7,129 nucleotides of DNA from Clostridiales bacterium (GCA_017649745.1 JAGCGE010000256.1:1-7129), one strand, 5' to 3'; counted from the stretch's first letter, positions 1 to 6,506 are shown. Notes: a model not told the origin generated them from the letters alone. Numbers and translations: made by a program.

Positions 1-803
1 AAAGAGACAGTTCTGTAACTATCACTCTTCTTGTCTATAAGATGCCGGATACAGAGGCTGAACAGAAAGATAACGTATCAGATTTCGTTAAGCGTCTTTA
101 TGGTGATGTATTAAACAGACCATGCGATGAAGAAGGTCTTAACTACTGGAAGAACGAGCTCAATTCCTACAATTTGACAGGAGCTCAGGTTGCAGAGAAA
201 TTCATTCTCAGCGAAGAGTTCAAGAACAAGGGCAAGACAAACGAAGAATATGTAGACATCCTTTACTCAGCATTCTTCGGCCGCGAAGCAGATGCTGAAG
301 GTAAGGCATACTGGCTCAAGGCATTAGACGACGGAATGGAAAGAGCAGATGTCGAGAAAAGTTTCGTCTATTCACAGGAGTGGGCAGACACATGCGCTTC
401 TTACGGAATCCTGTCAGGCGCTAAGCCAACAACAAAGCAGGCTCCAACTGAAGACACACTCGCTTTCGTTGAGAGAATGTACACTAAGGCTCTCGGCAGA
501 GATTCAGAACCTGAAGGAAAAGCATACTGGGCTGACAAGCTTGCCAACTATGAGATCACAGGAGAGCAGATCGCAGTTGCTTTCTTCGGCAGCAAAGAGA
601 TGGAAGAATATGGTCTTAACGACGAAGTATTCCTCACAAGACTTTATGCAACATTCATGGACCGCGAAGCTGACGCTGAAGGCAAGGCTTACTGGATGAA
701 CGTCCTCAGCAACAATGCCGACAGACTCGAAGTCGTAAAGGCTTTCGCTAATAGCCCTGAGTTCGCACAAAGATGCGTTAAGGCAAGGATCATGCCTCAC
801 TAA
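1..803 (+). CDS. C-terminal part of a DUF4214-repeat surface protein (5' truncated)
   Basis: The reading frame is open from the window edge (first full codon at 3), so the ATG at 42 is probably internal and the true start lies outside. The visible protein begins with a short beta-like segment (VTITLLVYK), perhaps the end of a preceding domain. It then carries four units of the type (F)xxxLYxxxxxRxxDxxGxxYW, followed by a helix ending near an SxEF or SxEW motif. This is the pattern of DUF4214, an alpha-helical domain often found near the C-terminus of large secreted or surface proteins in Clostridia. Counted from the ATG at 42, the units lie at about residues 14-65, 66-121, 139-190 and 191-249. 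They form two long repeats offset by 127 residues, each containing the same READAEGKAYW string. No membrane anchor or sortase signal follows. A strong terminator lies 33 bases after the stop. The family call is from memory of the motif; the function of the full protein is unknown. Confidence 0.8.
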   Translation, partial: RDSSVTITLLVYKMPDTEAEQKDNVSDFVKRLYGDVLNRPCDEEGLNYWKNELNSYNLTGAQVAEKFILSEEFKNKGKTNEEYVDILYSAFFGREADAEGKAYWLKALDDGMERADVEKSFVYSQEWADTCASYGILSGAKPTTKQAPTEDTLAFVERMYTKALGRDSEPEGKAYWADKLANYEITGEQIAVAFFGSKEMEEYGLNDEVFLTRLYATFMDREADAEGKAYWMNVLSNNADRLEVVKAFANSPEFAQRCVKARIMPH

Positions 804-835
804 TTTAAACGATCACAATCCATAACCAAGTTAGC

Positions 836-866
836 AGGGACTGTCATTTTGGCAGTCCCTCATTTT
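836..866 (+). terminator. Rho-independent terminator of the DUF4214 gene
   Basis: The arms at 836-845 and 851-860 (AGGGACTG pairing with CAGTCCCT, then one G-U and one C-G pair) form a 10-bp stem with a 5-base loop. The run CATTTT follows. On the minus strand the hairpin is not followed by a T run, so it mainly serves the plus-strand gene. It also lies 18 bases beyond the stop of the convergent minus-strand lipoprotein gene and is the only hairpin seen at that operon's end. Confidence 0.88.
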
Positions 867-883
867 ATCCTGAAATCAAATTT

Positions 884-1927
884 TTAAAGAAGGTCCTTTA
901 TCGGATTGAACAAGCCATCAGCGTTACGCTCGTTGCCATCCTTGTAGCAGCTGAACGGATTCTCGGAATCGTCATAAGTTATCACCTCACCGCCGACAAA
1001 GCATCTGTCATCCGCACTCTCATATCCTGCGGATACACCATTATAGACGGCCGAATCATACGCGATCTGCGACAATGTCGGAACTTCACCCCAGCGATAA
1101 ACGATGCCTGCATTATCCATCATGGAATTAAATGTGTCCCTAAGACTTGCGAAGTTGATGCTGCTCTCGCCCTTAGTCTCGATACCGCAGTTGTCGATGA
1201 GTTTAACGCAGGAATTGTAGTTCATCACATAGCACACAAGCACATCGTAATCGTGTGAATTGATCTCCAGGTCGCCCACCTCATCTCTGATGAAATGATC
1301 ATACCAATACGGGATATCATCATACTCGAAAATACTAGTCACATCATCATACGAGATCGCCTGTCCAAGCGGCGTATCAGTTATGTACAGAAGATACATG
1401 ACCGTCTCATTCATAAGCGGGCTGCCCGTGATATCAGTCTCTTTCGAATTAAGAGTTACCGTGCATCTGCCGTTTTCGAGATGGTCCAGAAACAGTTTCC
1501 TGAACACGATATCTGCCTGCTCGGAATCATAGAGATTATCCTGGATAAAATAGTTGAAATCCTGCGGCTCAGCATCAGGACAGTCGACGCCAAGTTCCTC
1601 CGAAGCGTAGTCCCTGAAGTAAGGCATTATATGCTCATCCACATCGAAAAGAGTTCCCCAGATAAGCGTCTGATCAAACGACAGTCCCCTCTTCTCCATA
1701 CAGTAGTTAGCCATGCCCCAGTAATCGTATAAGATGTCGTACTTTTTCTGTGGATGATATTCCGTCGGTTCAGGTTCAGTCGGCTCAGTAGTCGACTCAG
1801 TGATCTCTTCTGTCTTCTTGGTCGATTCCATCGACTCTTCCATGTACTTCACATCAGTCTGAGTGCAGCTTGCCATAAGCATCGAAATACAAACAGCAGA
1901 CGAAACAAAAGCTATCGTCTTTTTCAT
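884..1927 (-). CDS. Lipoprotein of unknown family, last gene of the zinc-ribbon operon
   Basis: The predicted product is 347 residues. An in-frame ATG exists 33 bases further upstream (1960), but AGGAGGT at 1934-1940 sits 6 bases before the ATG at 1927. That start also gives a clean signal peptide: MKK, a hydrophobic core, then LMASC with the lipidated cysteine at residue 21. The mature protein should therefore be anchored to the outer face of the membrane. Residues 22-58 are a Thr/Glu/Pro-rich linker, typical of spacers that hold a lipoprotein domain off the membrane. The rest (about 60-347) is an acidic, Tyr- and Asp-rich soluble domain with several cysteines; I recognise no family and no catalytic motif. 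It follows the third zinc-ribbon gene by 22 bases in the same direction and is almost certainly co-transcribed, so it may partner the extracytoplasmic domains of those proteins (inference). Confidence 0.85.
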   Translation of the reverse strand: MKKTIAFVSSAVCISMLMASCTQTDVKYMEESMESTKKTEEITESTTEPTEPEPTEYHPQKKYDILYDYWGMANYCMEKRGLSFDQTLIWGTLFDVDEHIMPYFRDYASEELGVDCPDAEPQDFNYFIQDNLYDSEQADIVFRKLFLDHLENGRCTVTLNSKETDITGSPLMNETVMYLLYITDTPLGQAISYDDVTSIFEYDDIPYWYDHFIRDEVGDLEINSHDYDVLVCYVMNYNSCVKLIDNCGIETKGESSINFASLRDTFNSMMDNAGIVYRWGEVPTLSQIAYDSAVYNGVSAGYESADDRCFVGGEVITYDDSENPFSCYKDGNERNADGLFNPIKDLL

Positions 1928-1933
1928 AGGGAT

Positions 1934-1940
1934 ACCTCCT
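1934..1940 (-). promoter_or_regulatory. Ribosome binding site deciding the lipoprotein start
   Basis: AGGAGGT on the minus strand, 6 bases before the ATG at 1927. It makes the upstream in-frame ATG at 1960 unlikely as the start. That ATG also overlaps the end of the preceding gene and would place a polar segment ahead of the signal peptide. Confidence 0.85.
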
Positions 1941-1949
1941 GTCAGATGA

Positions 1950-2816
1950 TCACAATTCAAAGATTATATAATTGATGTTAGGATCCATTATCTTATTCAT
2001 CAGCAGTTCTTCATGAGCGAGTTCTAGGTCCTCATATCCGTTCCAAACATTTTCGGAAGGTCCGACAGACTTTACTGACGAATTATCAGGTTCGATGAAC
2101 TCCACTTTACCGCTCGAATCAAGAACGAAATCCTGTGTCGCGATGCAGTGATAGATCTCCTTTGTCCTTCCGTCAGAAGATATGAAATTAGCCTTATAGA
2201 TGAAGTAGATGGCGTTATCATCCTTTTCGGTAATGAGGTATTTCTCAACAACTTCCGGCTCACCTTCAAGGCTCCATTCAACGCCGTCCTCGTCAATGAT
2301 CTCAGAATAAAGATCCTTCTCCTCTTCATATGCGAGCTCAGTAGCCTTATCAAGGAACTTCTCATTCTTCGTTACATCGTATCTGGAAACGCGATGAGTC
2401 TTCCATTCGACTTTCGGTTGTTCAGAACTCTTCTTCACGAAATCCATGCTCGTGATAAGCTTAGCACCGCCGAACATAATACCGATCACGATTAAGAGCG
2501 TCGCATATTTCTTGATATTAGAGATCAACGCCCTCTTCTTAGCAGCCTTTCGCTCTTCCTCTCGACGTCTTTGCTCCTCGTTCTCGCGACGGATTGCCTC
2601 CTCTTCCTGCCTCCTGAACTCTTCCTGCATCGCGGACTTCTTTTCGGTCAGCGACCTAAGAATGTACTCCTCGGCATGAATGATATTGTCATATTCGATG
2701 TCGGCCTGATCTTTCTCTATCTCGAAAACATTTCCACAATAAGCACACGCCATCTTACCGTCTTCAAGTTTCAAAGGGGCATTACAGTTCTTGCAAGTCA
2801 TCTGAACTAATTTCAT
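1950..2816 (-). CDS. Zinc-ribbon single-pass membrane protein, paralog 3
   Basis: The predicted product is 288 residues. The start at 2816 is preferred to the in-frame ATG at 2831, because the bases after 2831 are themselves the ribosome binding site (GGAGGTG, 5 bases before 2816) and 2816 forms an ATGA overlap with the previous stop. The order is as follows. A zinc ribbon has cysteines at 8, 11, 24 and 27 (CX2C-X12-CX2C). A highly charged Glu/Arg segment at about 55-98 should be a long single helix or coiled coil. One membrane helix lies at about 103-121, preceded by many Lys/Arg, so the ribbon should be cytoplasmic. A C-terminal domain of about 165 residues should be outside. Residues 202-226 hold the core shared with the other two paralogs (FIYKANF, then DG, then IYH). 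The function is unknown; zinc binding is inferred from the cysteine spacing. Confidence 0.85.
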   Translation of the reverse strand: MKLVQMTCKNCNAPLKLEDGKMACAYCGNVFEIEKDQADIEYDNIIHAEEYILRSLTEKKSAMQEEFRRQEEEAIRRENEEQRRREEERKAAKKRALISNIKKYATLLIVIGIMFGGAKLITSMDFVKKSSEQPKVEWKTHRVSRYDVTKNEKFLDKATELAYEEEKDLYSEIIDEDGVEWSLEGEPEVVEKYLITEKDDNAIYFIYKANFISSDGRTKEIYHCIATQDFVLDSSGKVEFIEPDNSSVKSVGPSENVWNGYEDLELAHEELLMNKIMDPNINYIIFEL

Positions 2817-3709
2817 TTTGCCACCTCCCATCCTTCAGGGATCGAGATCTCATATGTCTCCTGATCTCTCAACGCAGGCATGATACAGATCCTGTAGAGC
2901 TGATCTTTCTCATAGAATGTGCCTGCCGGCCACAAGCCGCTATAAGAATTAAACGTCACATCATATTCAGATACCGGCTTATTATATTCGTCAAACCATA
3001 CCCTGGTGAAAACGTGCTGATAGACCTCTATGATCTCACCTGATTCTACGTGTTTATAAGTGACTTTATACACCAGATGAACGGCAGCCTTCGTTTCGTA
3101 GAACTTGTCAGGACCAATATAAACAGCAACGATCTTCGGCTGTTCACCTGCTGACTCTACCTCACCTCTAGGTAATGCACACTGATAAGTGATCTCAGTC
3201 GAATAATCGCGTGTAACCATGTAAACATAGTTCTGTCCTGCCGCGATCAGATTATCGACAAAGCTCTCGTCTTCTGATAATGCCTCGTACAGATTCTTCG
3301 TAATGTTAGCCTTTGCTTCCTGCTCAGCCTTACGTGATTTGTTAATGGCATACTTAAGAGAAAGAGTTGATCCTATGACCAATGCGGCCGCAACAACGAA
3401 GACGATCGTAAAGACTAATACTGTCTTTTTAGCTATGTGCTTAGCCTGCTTCTCAGCTCGTTCAGCATGTCTTAGCTGAGCGTTATCAAGAGACGCCTGA
3501 CGAAGCGCAGATTCGGTCTGCATGAGATCGATATCCTTATCGAGCTGCATCTTCGATCTTGATGCCTGGGTAACTAACTGAGCGTATTTAACATCATGTT
3601 CATCATAATCAACCTTAAAAGCTGAACCGCAGCTGCTGCAGAAGAACATGTCTCTTTCCTGGTTAAGAAGTCCGGAACACTGAGGGCAATTTAGATTAGT
3701 TAGTTTCAT
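2813..3709 (-). CDS. Zinc-ribbon single-pass membrane protein, paralog 2
   Basis: The predicted product is 298 residues. Its ATG at 3709 overlaps the TGA of the preceding gene (ATGA), and AGGAGGG lies 6 bases upstream. The zinc ribbon has cysteines at 8, 11, 24 and 27, with the same spacing as its two neighbours. It is followed by a helical, Gln/Ala/Lys-rich segment (about 40-94), a membrane helix (about 96-118) after a Lys-rich stretch, and an extracytoplasmic domain of about 175 residues. Residues 211-233 contain the shared core (LVYKVTY, then SGE, then VYQ). An element around 152-163 (DNLIAAGxxYV) matches paralog 1 (ENAISSGxxYV), so these two look closer to each other than to paralog 3. 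The stop overlaps the next start, implying coupled translation and matched amounts. No enzyme motif is seen. The role is unknown. Confidence 0.86.
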   Translation of the reverse strand: MKLTNLNCPQCSGLLNQERDMFFCSSCGSAFKVDYDEHDVKYAQLVTQASRSKMQLDKDIDLMQTESALRQASLDNAQLRHAERAEKQAKHIAKKTVLVFTIVFVVAAALVIGSTLSLKYAINKSRKAEQEAKANITKNLYEALSEDESFVDNLIAAGQNYVYMVTRDYSTEITYQCALPRGEVESAGEQPKIVAVYIGPDKFYETKAAVHLVYKVTYKHVESGEIIEVYQHVFTRVWFDEYNKPVSEYDVTFNSYSGLWPAGTFYEKDQLYRICIMPALRDQETYEISIPEGWEVAK

Positions 3710-4551
3710 GATCTGCCCTCCTCAGCTTTTTCGATTACTTCAGAAGGGACATCGAGCTTCTCACCATTGTATTCACTGCTAAGTGCTCTTTCCAGCTGCT
3801 TAAGATCTTCGCCTTTGATATCATCTCCAACCAGAGTAAGAGAGTAAGTATGATAATCAGAGTAGATATGACCTGCAGGCTGTCCCTGAAGACTGTTAAT
3901 AACTATTGGATAATAGATCGGCGTACTCTCGCCGGAATCATTCTTATAAGTTACCTCATAGAAAAGGCACAGACTCTTGCCCATATCGCCTTCATAATAA
4001 TATGCTTCGATGAACTTGCCGTCATCAGCTTTTGTGACCATCGAATCAAGTCCAAGACTCCAGGTCTCACGGAAGATCTCATATTTAACGTAGTAATATC
4101 CTGAACTGATCGCATTCTCCAAAAGATACTCGTCAGCTTCGACTGTCTCCTTATTGACCTCTGCGAACTGAACATTATCGAGATCTTTCTTGGCAAGTGT
4201 ACTGACACCCTGTGAGACCACGAGCCTGAATATCACTGAGAACACAAAATAACAACCGAATACAACTGCGACTATGATGCCGAATCTCTTCATAGCTGAA
4301 GAAGCACTTCTCTGAACACGCTGTTGCTTCCTGACGCCTTCCATTATGTTGATCTGTTCCTTGGCTTCATTAAGCTTGGCATTACGTTCAAAACGTGCGG
4401 CCTTTCTCTCTTCAGCCGTCAACATAGCTGCCTGATCGACATCCTCTTTACCCCAATCGAAAGCGAAGTCGGTACCGCACATCGGACATGTGTATTTACC
4501 ATCACGGAGAATAAGCTCTGAACCGCAGTTAGGACACATTCTTTTTTCCAC
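3706..4551 (-). CDS. Zinc-ribbon single-pass membrane protein, paralog 1 (GTG start)
   Basis: The predicted product is 281 residues and this is the first gene of the operon. Translation probably starts at GTG 4551: AGGGAGGA at 4559-4566 is 7 bases from it but 19 bases from the next in-frame ATG at 4539. The zinc ribbon has cysteines at 6, 9, 22 and 25 (CX2C-X12-CX2C). A charged helical segment follows at about 40-85, then a membrane helix at about 90-113 preceded by Arg and Lys, which places the ribbon in the cytoplasm. The outer domain, about 165 residues, carries the shared core at 194-217 (LFYEVTY, then SGE, then IYYP). It begins about 33 bases after the predicted transcription start and is coupled to paralog 2 by an ATGA overlap. 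The fold of the outer domain and the function are unknown. A sensor, adaptor or scaffold role is possible but unproven. Confidence 0.86.
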   Translation of the reverse strand: MEKRMCPNCGSELILRDGKYTCPMCGTDFAFDWGKEDVDQAAMLTAEERKAARFERNAKLNEAKEQINIMEGVRKQQRVQRSASSAMKRFGIIVAVVFGCYFVFSVIFRLVVSQGVSTLAKKDLDNVQFAEVNKETVEADEYLLENAISSGYYYVKYEIFRETWSLGLDSMVTKADDGKFIEAYYYEGDMGKSLCLFYEVTYKNDSGESTPIYYPIVINSLQGQPAGHIYSDYHTYSLTLVGDDIKGEDLKQLERALSSEYNGEKLDVPSEVIEKAEEGRS

Positions 4552-4558
4552 TCACAGG

Positions 4559-4566
4559 TCCTCCCT
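4559..4566 (-). promoter_or_regulatory. Ribosome binding site selecting the GTG start of the operon
   Basis: AGGGAGGA on the minus strand lies 7 bases before GTG at 4551. The only nearby ATG (4539) would be 19 bases away, too far for usual initiation. Confidence 0.75.
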
Positions 4567-4590
4567 AAACTTCATATAACACTCAATTGG

Positions 4591-4599
4591 ATTATAACA
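4591..4599 (-). promoter_or_regulatory. Promoter of the zinc-ribbon operon (extended -10)
   Basis: Reading the minus strand from 4599 to 4591 gives TGTTATAAT, a consensus -10 hexamer (4596-4591) with the TG extension. The -35 is weak: TTGCGG at a 15-base spacing (4617-4612) is the best candidate. Transcription would start near 4584, giving a leader of about 33 bases before the GTG start. A perfect TTGACA at 4637-4632 is 35 bases from this -10 and does not pair with it. Confidence 0.65.
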
Positions 4600-4692
4600 T
4601 TTTTGTAGATACCGCAAGAATGCCTGATTTATGTCAAAAAGCTAATGATAAGATATCTATGTCATACAAAAAGAAGATATATGAAATGAAAA

Positions 4693-4711
4693 CGGGCTGA
4701 CATGAAGCCCG
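4693..4711 (-). terminator. Second hairpin terminator after the duplicated-ribbon gene
   Basis: CGGGCT at 4693-4698 pairs with AGCCCG at 4706-4711 around a 7-base loop. On the minus strand the hairpin is followed by TTTTCATTTC (4692-4683), a moderate U tract. It lies just beyond a stronger hairpin in the same direction, so the pair probably acts as a backup terminator insulating the downstream operon. Confidence 0.55.
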
Positions 4712-4724
4712 GTGTGTATGGTTA

Positions 4725-4756
4725 AAAAGCTCGCATGTAAAGTGCGAGTTTTTTTA
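4725..4756. terminator. Bidirectional intrinsic terminator
   Basis: CTCGCA at 4730-4735 pairs with TGCGAG at 4743-4748 around a 7-base loop. It is flanked by an A run on the left (4724-4728) and a run of seven or more T on the right (4749-4755), so it has a U tract on both strands. In the minus direction it would end the transcript of the duplicated-ribbon gene, about 250 bases after its stop. No plus-strand gene that needs it was found between the operon and this point. Confidence 0.75.
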
Positions 4757-4835
4757 TTCTCAGCAGATAACATACATAACTTATAGATCTGAATGTCCAC
4801 TTGTGGGGAGGCTGTTCCAACCTTTCAGCCAAAAC

Positions 4836-4992
4836 ACGCATTTATGTTGGGGATTTTGGGCTAAAAAAGTGCGTCATCTACAACATAGATTTAAATTTGC
4901 GCAGTTGTGTTGGGCTAACCGAACTGTTTTAAGCCGATTTCGTCGCTATTTCTACAACTAAAATCGCAAAAAATGAGAATTATGTTGGGGAT
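4836..4992. repeat. Degenerate tandem repeat cluster (three partial units)
   Basis: A 13-base direct repeat, TTATGTTGGGGAT, occurs at 4842-4854 and exactly again at 4980-4992. A third, diverged copy, TTGTGTTGGG, lies at 4905-4914. TGTTGGG thus starts at 4845, 4908 and 4983, spaced 63 and 75 bases apart. Between them TCTACAAC recurs at 4877-4884 and 4951-4958 (74 bases apart), each preceded by CGTC, and TTGGGCTAA recurs at 4856-4864 and 4910-4918. The pattern suggests diverged units of about 65-75 bases. It lies in the 3' untranslated region of the duplicated-ribbon gene. Its nature, whether dispersed intergenic repeat, structured RNA or relic, is not known. Confidence 0.6.
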
Positions 4993-4995
4993 GCA

Positions 4996-6468
4996 TTATC
5001 GGATCGTCGGAATGCCTTCAATGAAATCGTAATCTCTGTTTGTCTCAACGACGCGAATGCGCAGTTCGTCGAATTCGGCCGCCAGTTGAGAGATCTCAGA
5101 AGAGACAGTCTCGTCATCAGCACCGCTGCTTTTCAAGCGCTTCGACTCAGCTTCGAGATCAGCGATCTTGATACGGTCATCCACCATATCTTGAAGTGTG
5201 GAGAAGTACTCTTTATCTTCGTCAGAAGACTGAGCTACGATCTCATTGATCATCTCCTTCAGGTTCTGCAATCTGATCTGCGGAATGTTCTGAGTGATCG
5301 TAAAGTCATAGATCTTTTTCCATTTGCCGACGCAGAGGAATCTGCCGAGAAGAGCGTTAAAGTCGTGAGGATCAAGCATGAGCATGTGCGTGAATCTCTG
5401 TTCTGCTTCGGTAAATTCATTATGAGCCATCGCCTTGAGAGCTTTTTCGAAAGGATTGCCGAAGAAGAGAGAGCTGCCGTATGCGATACCGCAGAACTTA
5501 CACTCGTAGATCTGCTTCTCGGAGTCGATGATGAGGTCGCCGCCGCAGCTGCTGCAGACGATCTTCTTGTCGAAGTCGATCAGTTCGGATACAGGGATCT
5601 TCGGCGCGCGAGGCTTCTTAGCAGGGGTGCCGCCGCTTGCCGGAGTTAGTCTTATAAGCTCTTCATAAGTCTTCTTGTACGAGATCACAAGAATGCGGAT
5701 CTCTGCCTCTGAAGTGTCGTCGTAATGCTGAAGGTTGCCCATGTTCTTTCGTAGTTGCTTGGTCTTCACGCGATACATGATCACCGGCAAAATGTTGCCT
5801 ATGAGCATCGGCGGCACGATAACTATCGCGGCAAGCGTCAAGGCAATGAGTACGCCTTTCCTTCCTCCTCCGGCAAAATACACTAACCCGGCTATAGCTG
5901 CCGCGGATATGGAAACGAACAGTTCCTGCGGTATAGACTTCACCATCTGCTTCTTTTGTTCCTTAAAAGTATCTTCAGCCTTCATAAGCTCACGATATGT
6001 ATCGTCGCCGACCTTCGGAACTGCGTTCGTTCCTTTCTTGGCAGCAAGATACTTCTCGGCCTTCTGCACCAGCTCCTGAAGTCTCGAAAAGTATTCCTTG
6101 TTCTCCTCATCAGCCATCTGCCCTGCATCAAACGCAGCAAGCTCCATCTTCGGAAGATCACAGGAGATCATCTTATCAGGATGCGCAAGATTCTCGATGG
6201 AACTGCATCGTCCCTCACACAGAACATGCGCGCGAAGCACCAAAGGATCATTCGGATATTGCTCGAAAAGGCTGTCGATCTTCTCCCTTGCAGCGTGGAA
6301 CTCCAAGTTCTGTAAACGGACATCGATGTCTTTTAATATCTCATCGTAATGGAAATCGCCGATCGCAAAATCAGCTCCGCAGAAAGGACAGGAAAACAGT
6401 TCCTGATCGATATCATAATGCAAGATGCCGCCGCATTCGGCGCAAGTGTAATTCTTTAAAGTTGTCAT
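4996..6468 (-). CDS. Membrane protein with two zinc-ribbon/TPR-like modules around a two-helix membrane hairpin
   Basis: The predicted product is 490 residues. The ATG at 6468 has AGGA 8 bases upstream. The N-terminal module has a zinc ribbon (cysteines 9, 12, 27, 30; CX2C-X14-CX2C), then a TPR-like pair of helices (about 50-90, with FxxAxxxxxxLFxxYPxDP) and a helical segment around KEYF at 124-127. Two membrane helices follow at about 181-199 and 206-231, separated by a short Gly/Arg/Lys turn. The C-terminal module repeats the same order: ribbon (305, 308, 323, 326), TPR-like helices (about 341-378, with FTEAxxxFxxMLxLDPxD) and KEYF at 419-422. A coiled coil closes the protein (about 425-475). 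Corresponding residues are offset by 295-296 throughout, so the halves are an internal duplication. The hairpin topology places both modules on the same side, most likely the cytoplasm. Partner binding through the TPR-like helices is likely for such folds, but the partner is unknown. It has its own promoter and lies upstream of the zinc-ribbon operon in the same direction. Confidence 0.86.
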   Translation of the reverse strand: MTTLKNYTCAECGGILHYDIDQELFSCPFCGADFAIGDFHYDEILKDIDVRLQNLEFHAAREKIDSLFEQYPNDPLVLRAHVLCEGRCSSIENLAHPDKMISCDLPKMELAAFDAGQMADEENKEYFSRLQELVQKAEKYLAAKKGTNAVPKVGDDTYRELMKAEDTFKEQKKQMVKSIPQELFVSISAAAIAGLVYFAGGGRKGVLIALTLAAIVIVPPMLIGNILPVIMYRVKTKQLRKNMGNLQHYDDTSEAEIRILVISYKKTYEELIRLTPASGGTPAKKPRAPKIPVSELIDFDKKIVCSSCGGDLIIDSEKQIYECKFCGIAYGSSLFFGNPFEKALKAMAHNEFTEAEQRFTHMLMLDPHDFNALLGRFLCVGKWKKIYDFTITQNIPQIRLQNLKEMINEIVAQSSDEDKEYFSTLQDMVDDRIKIADLEAESKRLKSSGADDETVSSEISQLAAEFDELRIRVVETNRDYDFIEGIPTIR

Positions 6469-6497
6469 TTCAGTATTCCTCGAAAAAATCTATCATC

Positions 6498-6506
6498 ATA
6501 ATAACA
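6498..6506 (-). promoter_or_regulatory. Promoter of the duplicated-ribbon gene (extended -10)
   Basis: The minus strand from 6506 to 6498 reads TGTTATTAT: a -10 hexamer TATTAT with the TG extension, nearly the same as in the operon promoter. No good -35 is present (CATTTC at a 17-base spacing, TTTCAC at 15). The predicted start near 6491 leaves a leader of about 22 bases containing AGGA. Confidence 0.55.

Larger units (their letters stand above)
4552..4995. other. Intergenic region between the two zinc-ribbon transcription units
   Basis: This 444-base stretch has no credible protein gene. From left to right on the plus strand it holds the operon leader and promoter (4552-4640), an AT-rich stretch with nothing recognised (4641-4690), two hairpins acting as terminators (4693-4755), a further AT-rich stretch (4756-4795), a small hairpin (GGCTG at 4810-4814 with CAGCC at 4826-4830) and a cluster of degenerate repeats reaching the stop of the next gene (4836-4992). 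Confidence 0.75.

Noticed and set aside
836..866. Fully bidirectional terminator also serving the minus-strand operon
   Set aside because: On the minus strand the hairpin is followed by GCTAACTTGG, without a U tract, so only plus-strand function is supported.
4632..4637. Perfect TTGACA on the minus strand as -35 of the operon promoter
   Set aside because: It is 35 bases from the TATAAT, and no good -10 lies 16-18 bases from it.
4659..4700. Possible 13-residue peptide on the plus strand before the terminators
   Set aside because: No ribosome binding site precedes its ATG, and its stop falls inside the first hairpin. It is too short to support without other evidence.
4836..4992. CRISPR array
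   Set aside because: The repeats are unequal in spacing (63 and 75 bases), only short stretches are exact, and no cas genes are present.
5086..5649. A 187-codon open frame on the plus strand inside the duplicated-ribbon gene
   Set aside because: It is antisense to a gene with clear zinc-ribbon and TPR-like motifs. Its own translation shows no domain, and it has no convincing ribosome binding site.
3706..6468. Naming the zinc-ribbon proteins as transcription factors of the TFIIB type
   Set aside because: Only the generic four-cysteine ribbon is shared. All four proteins have membrane segments and no DNA-binding domain was recognised.
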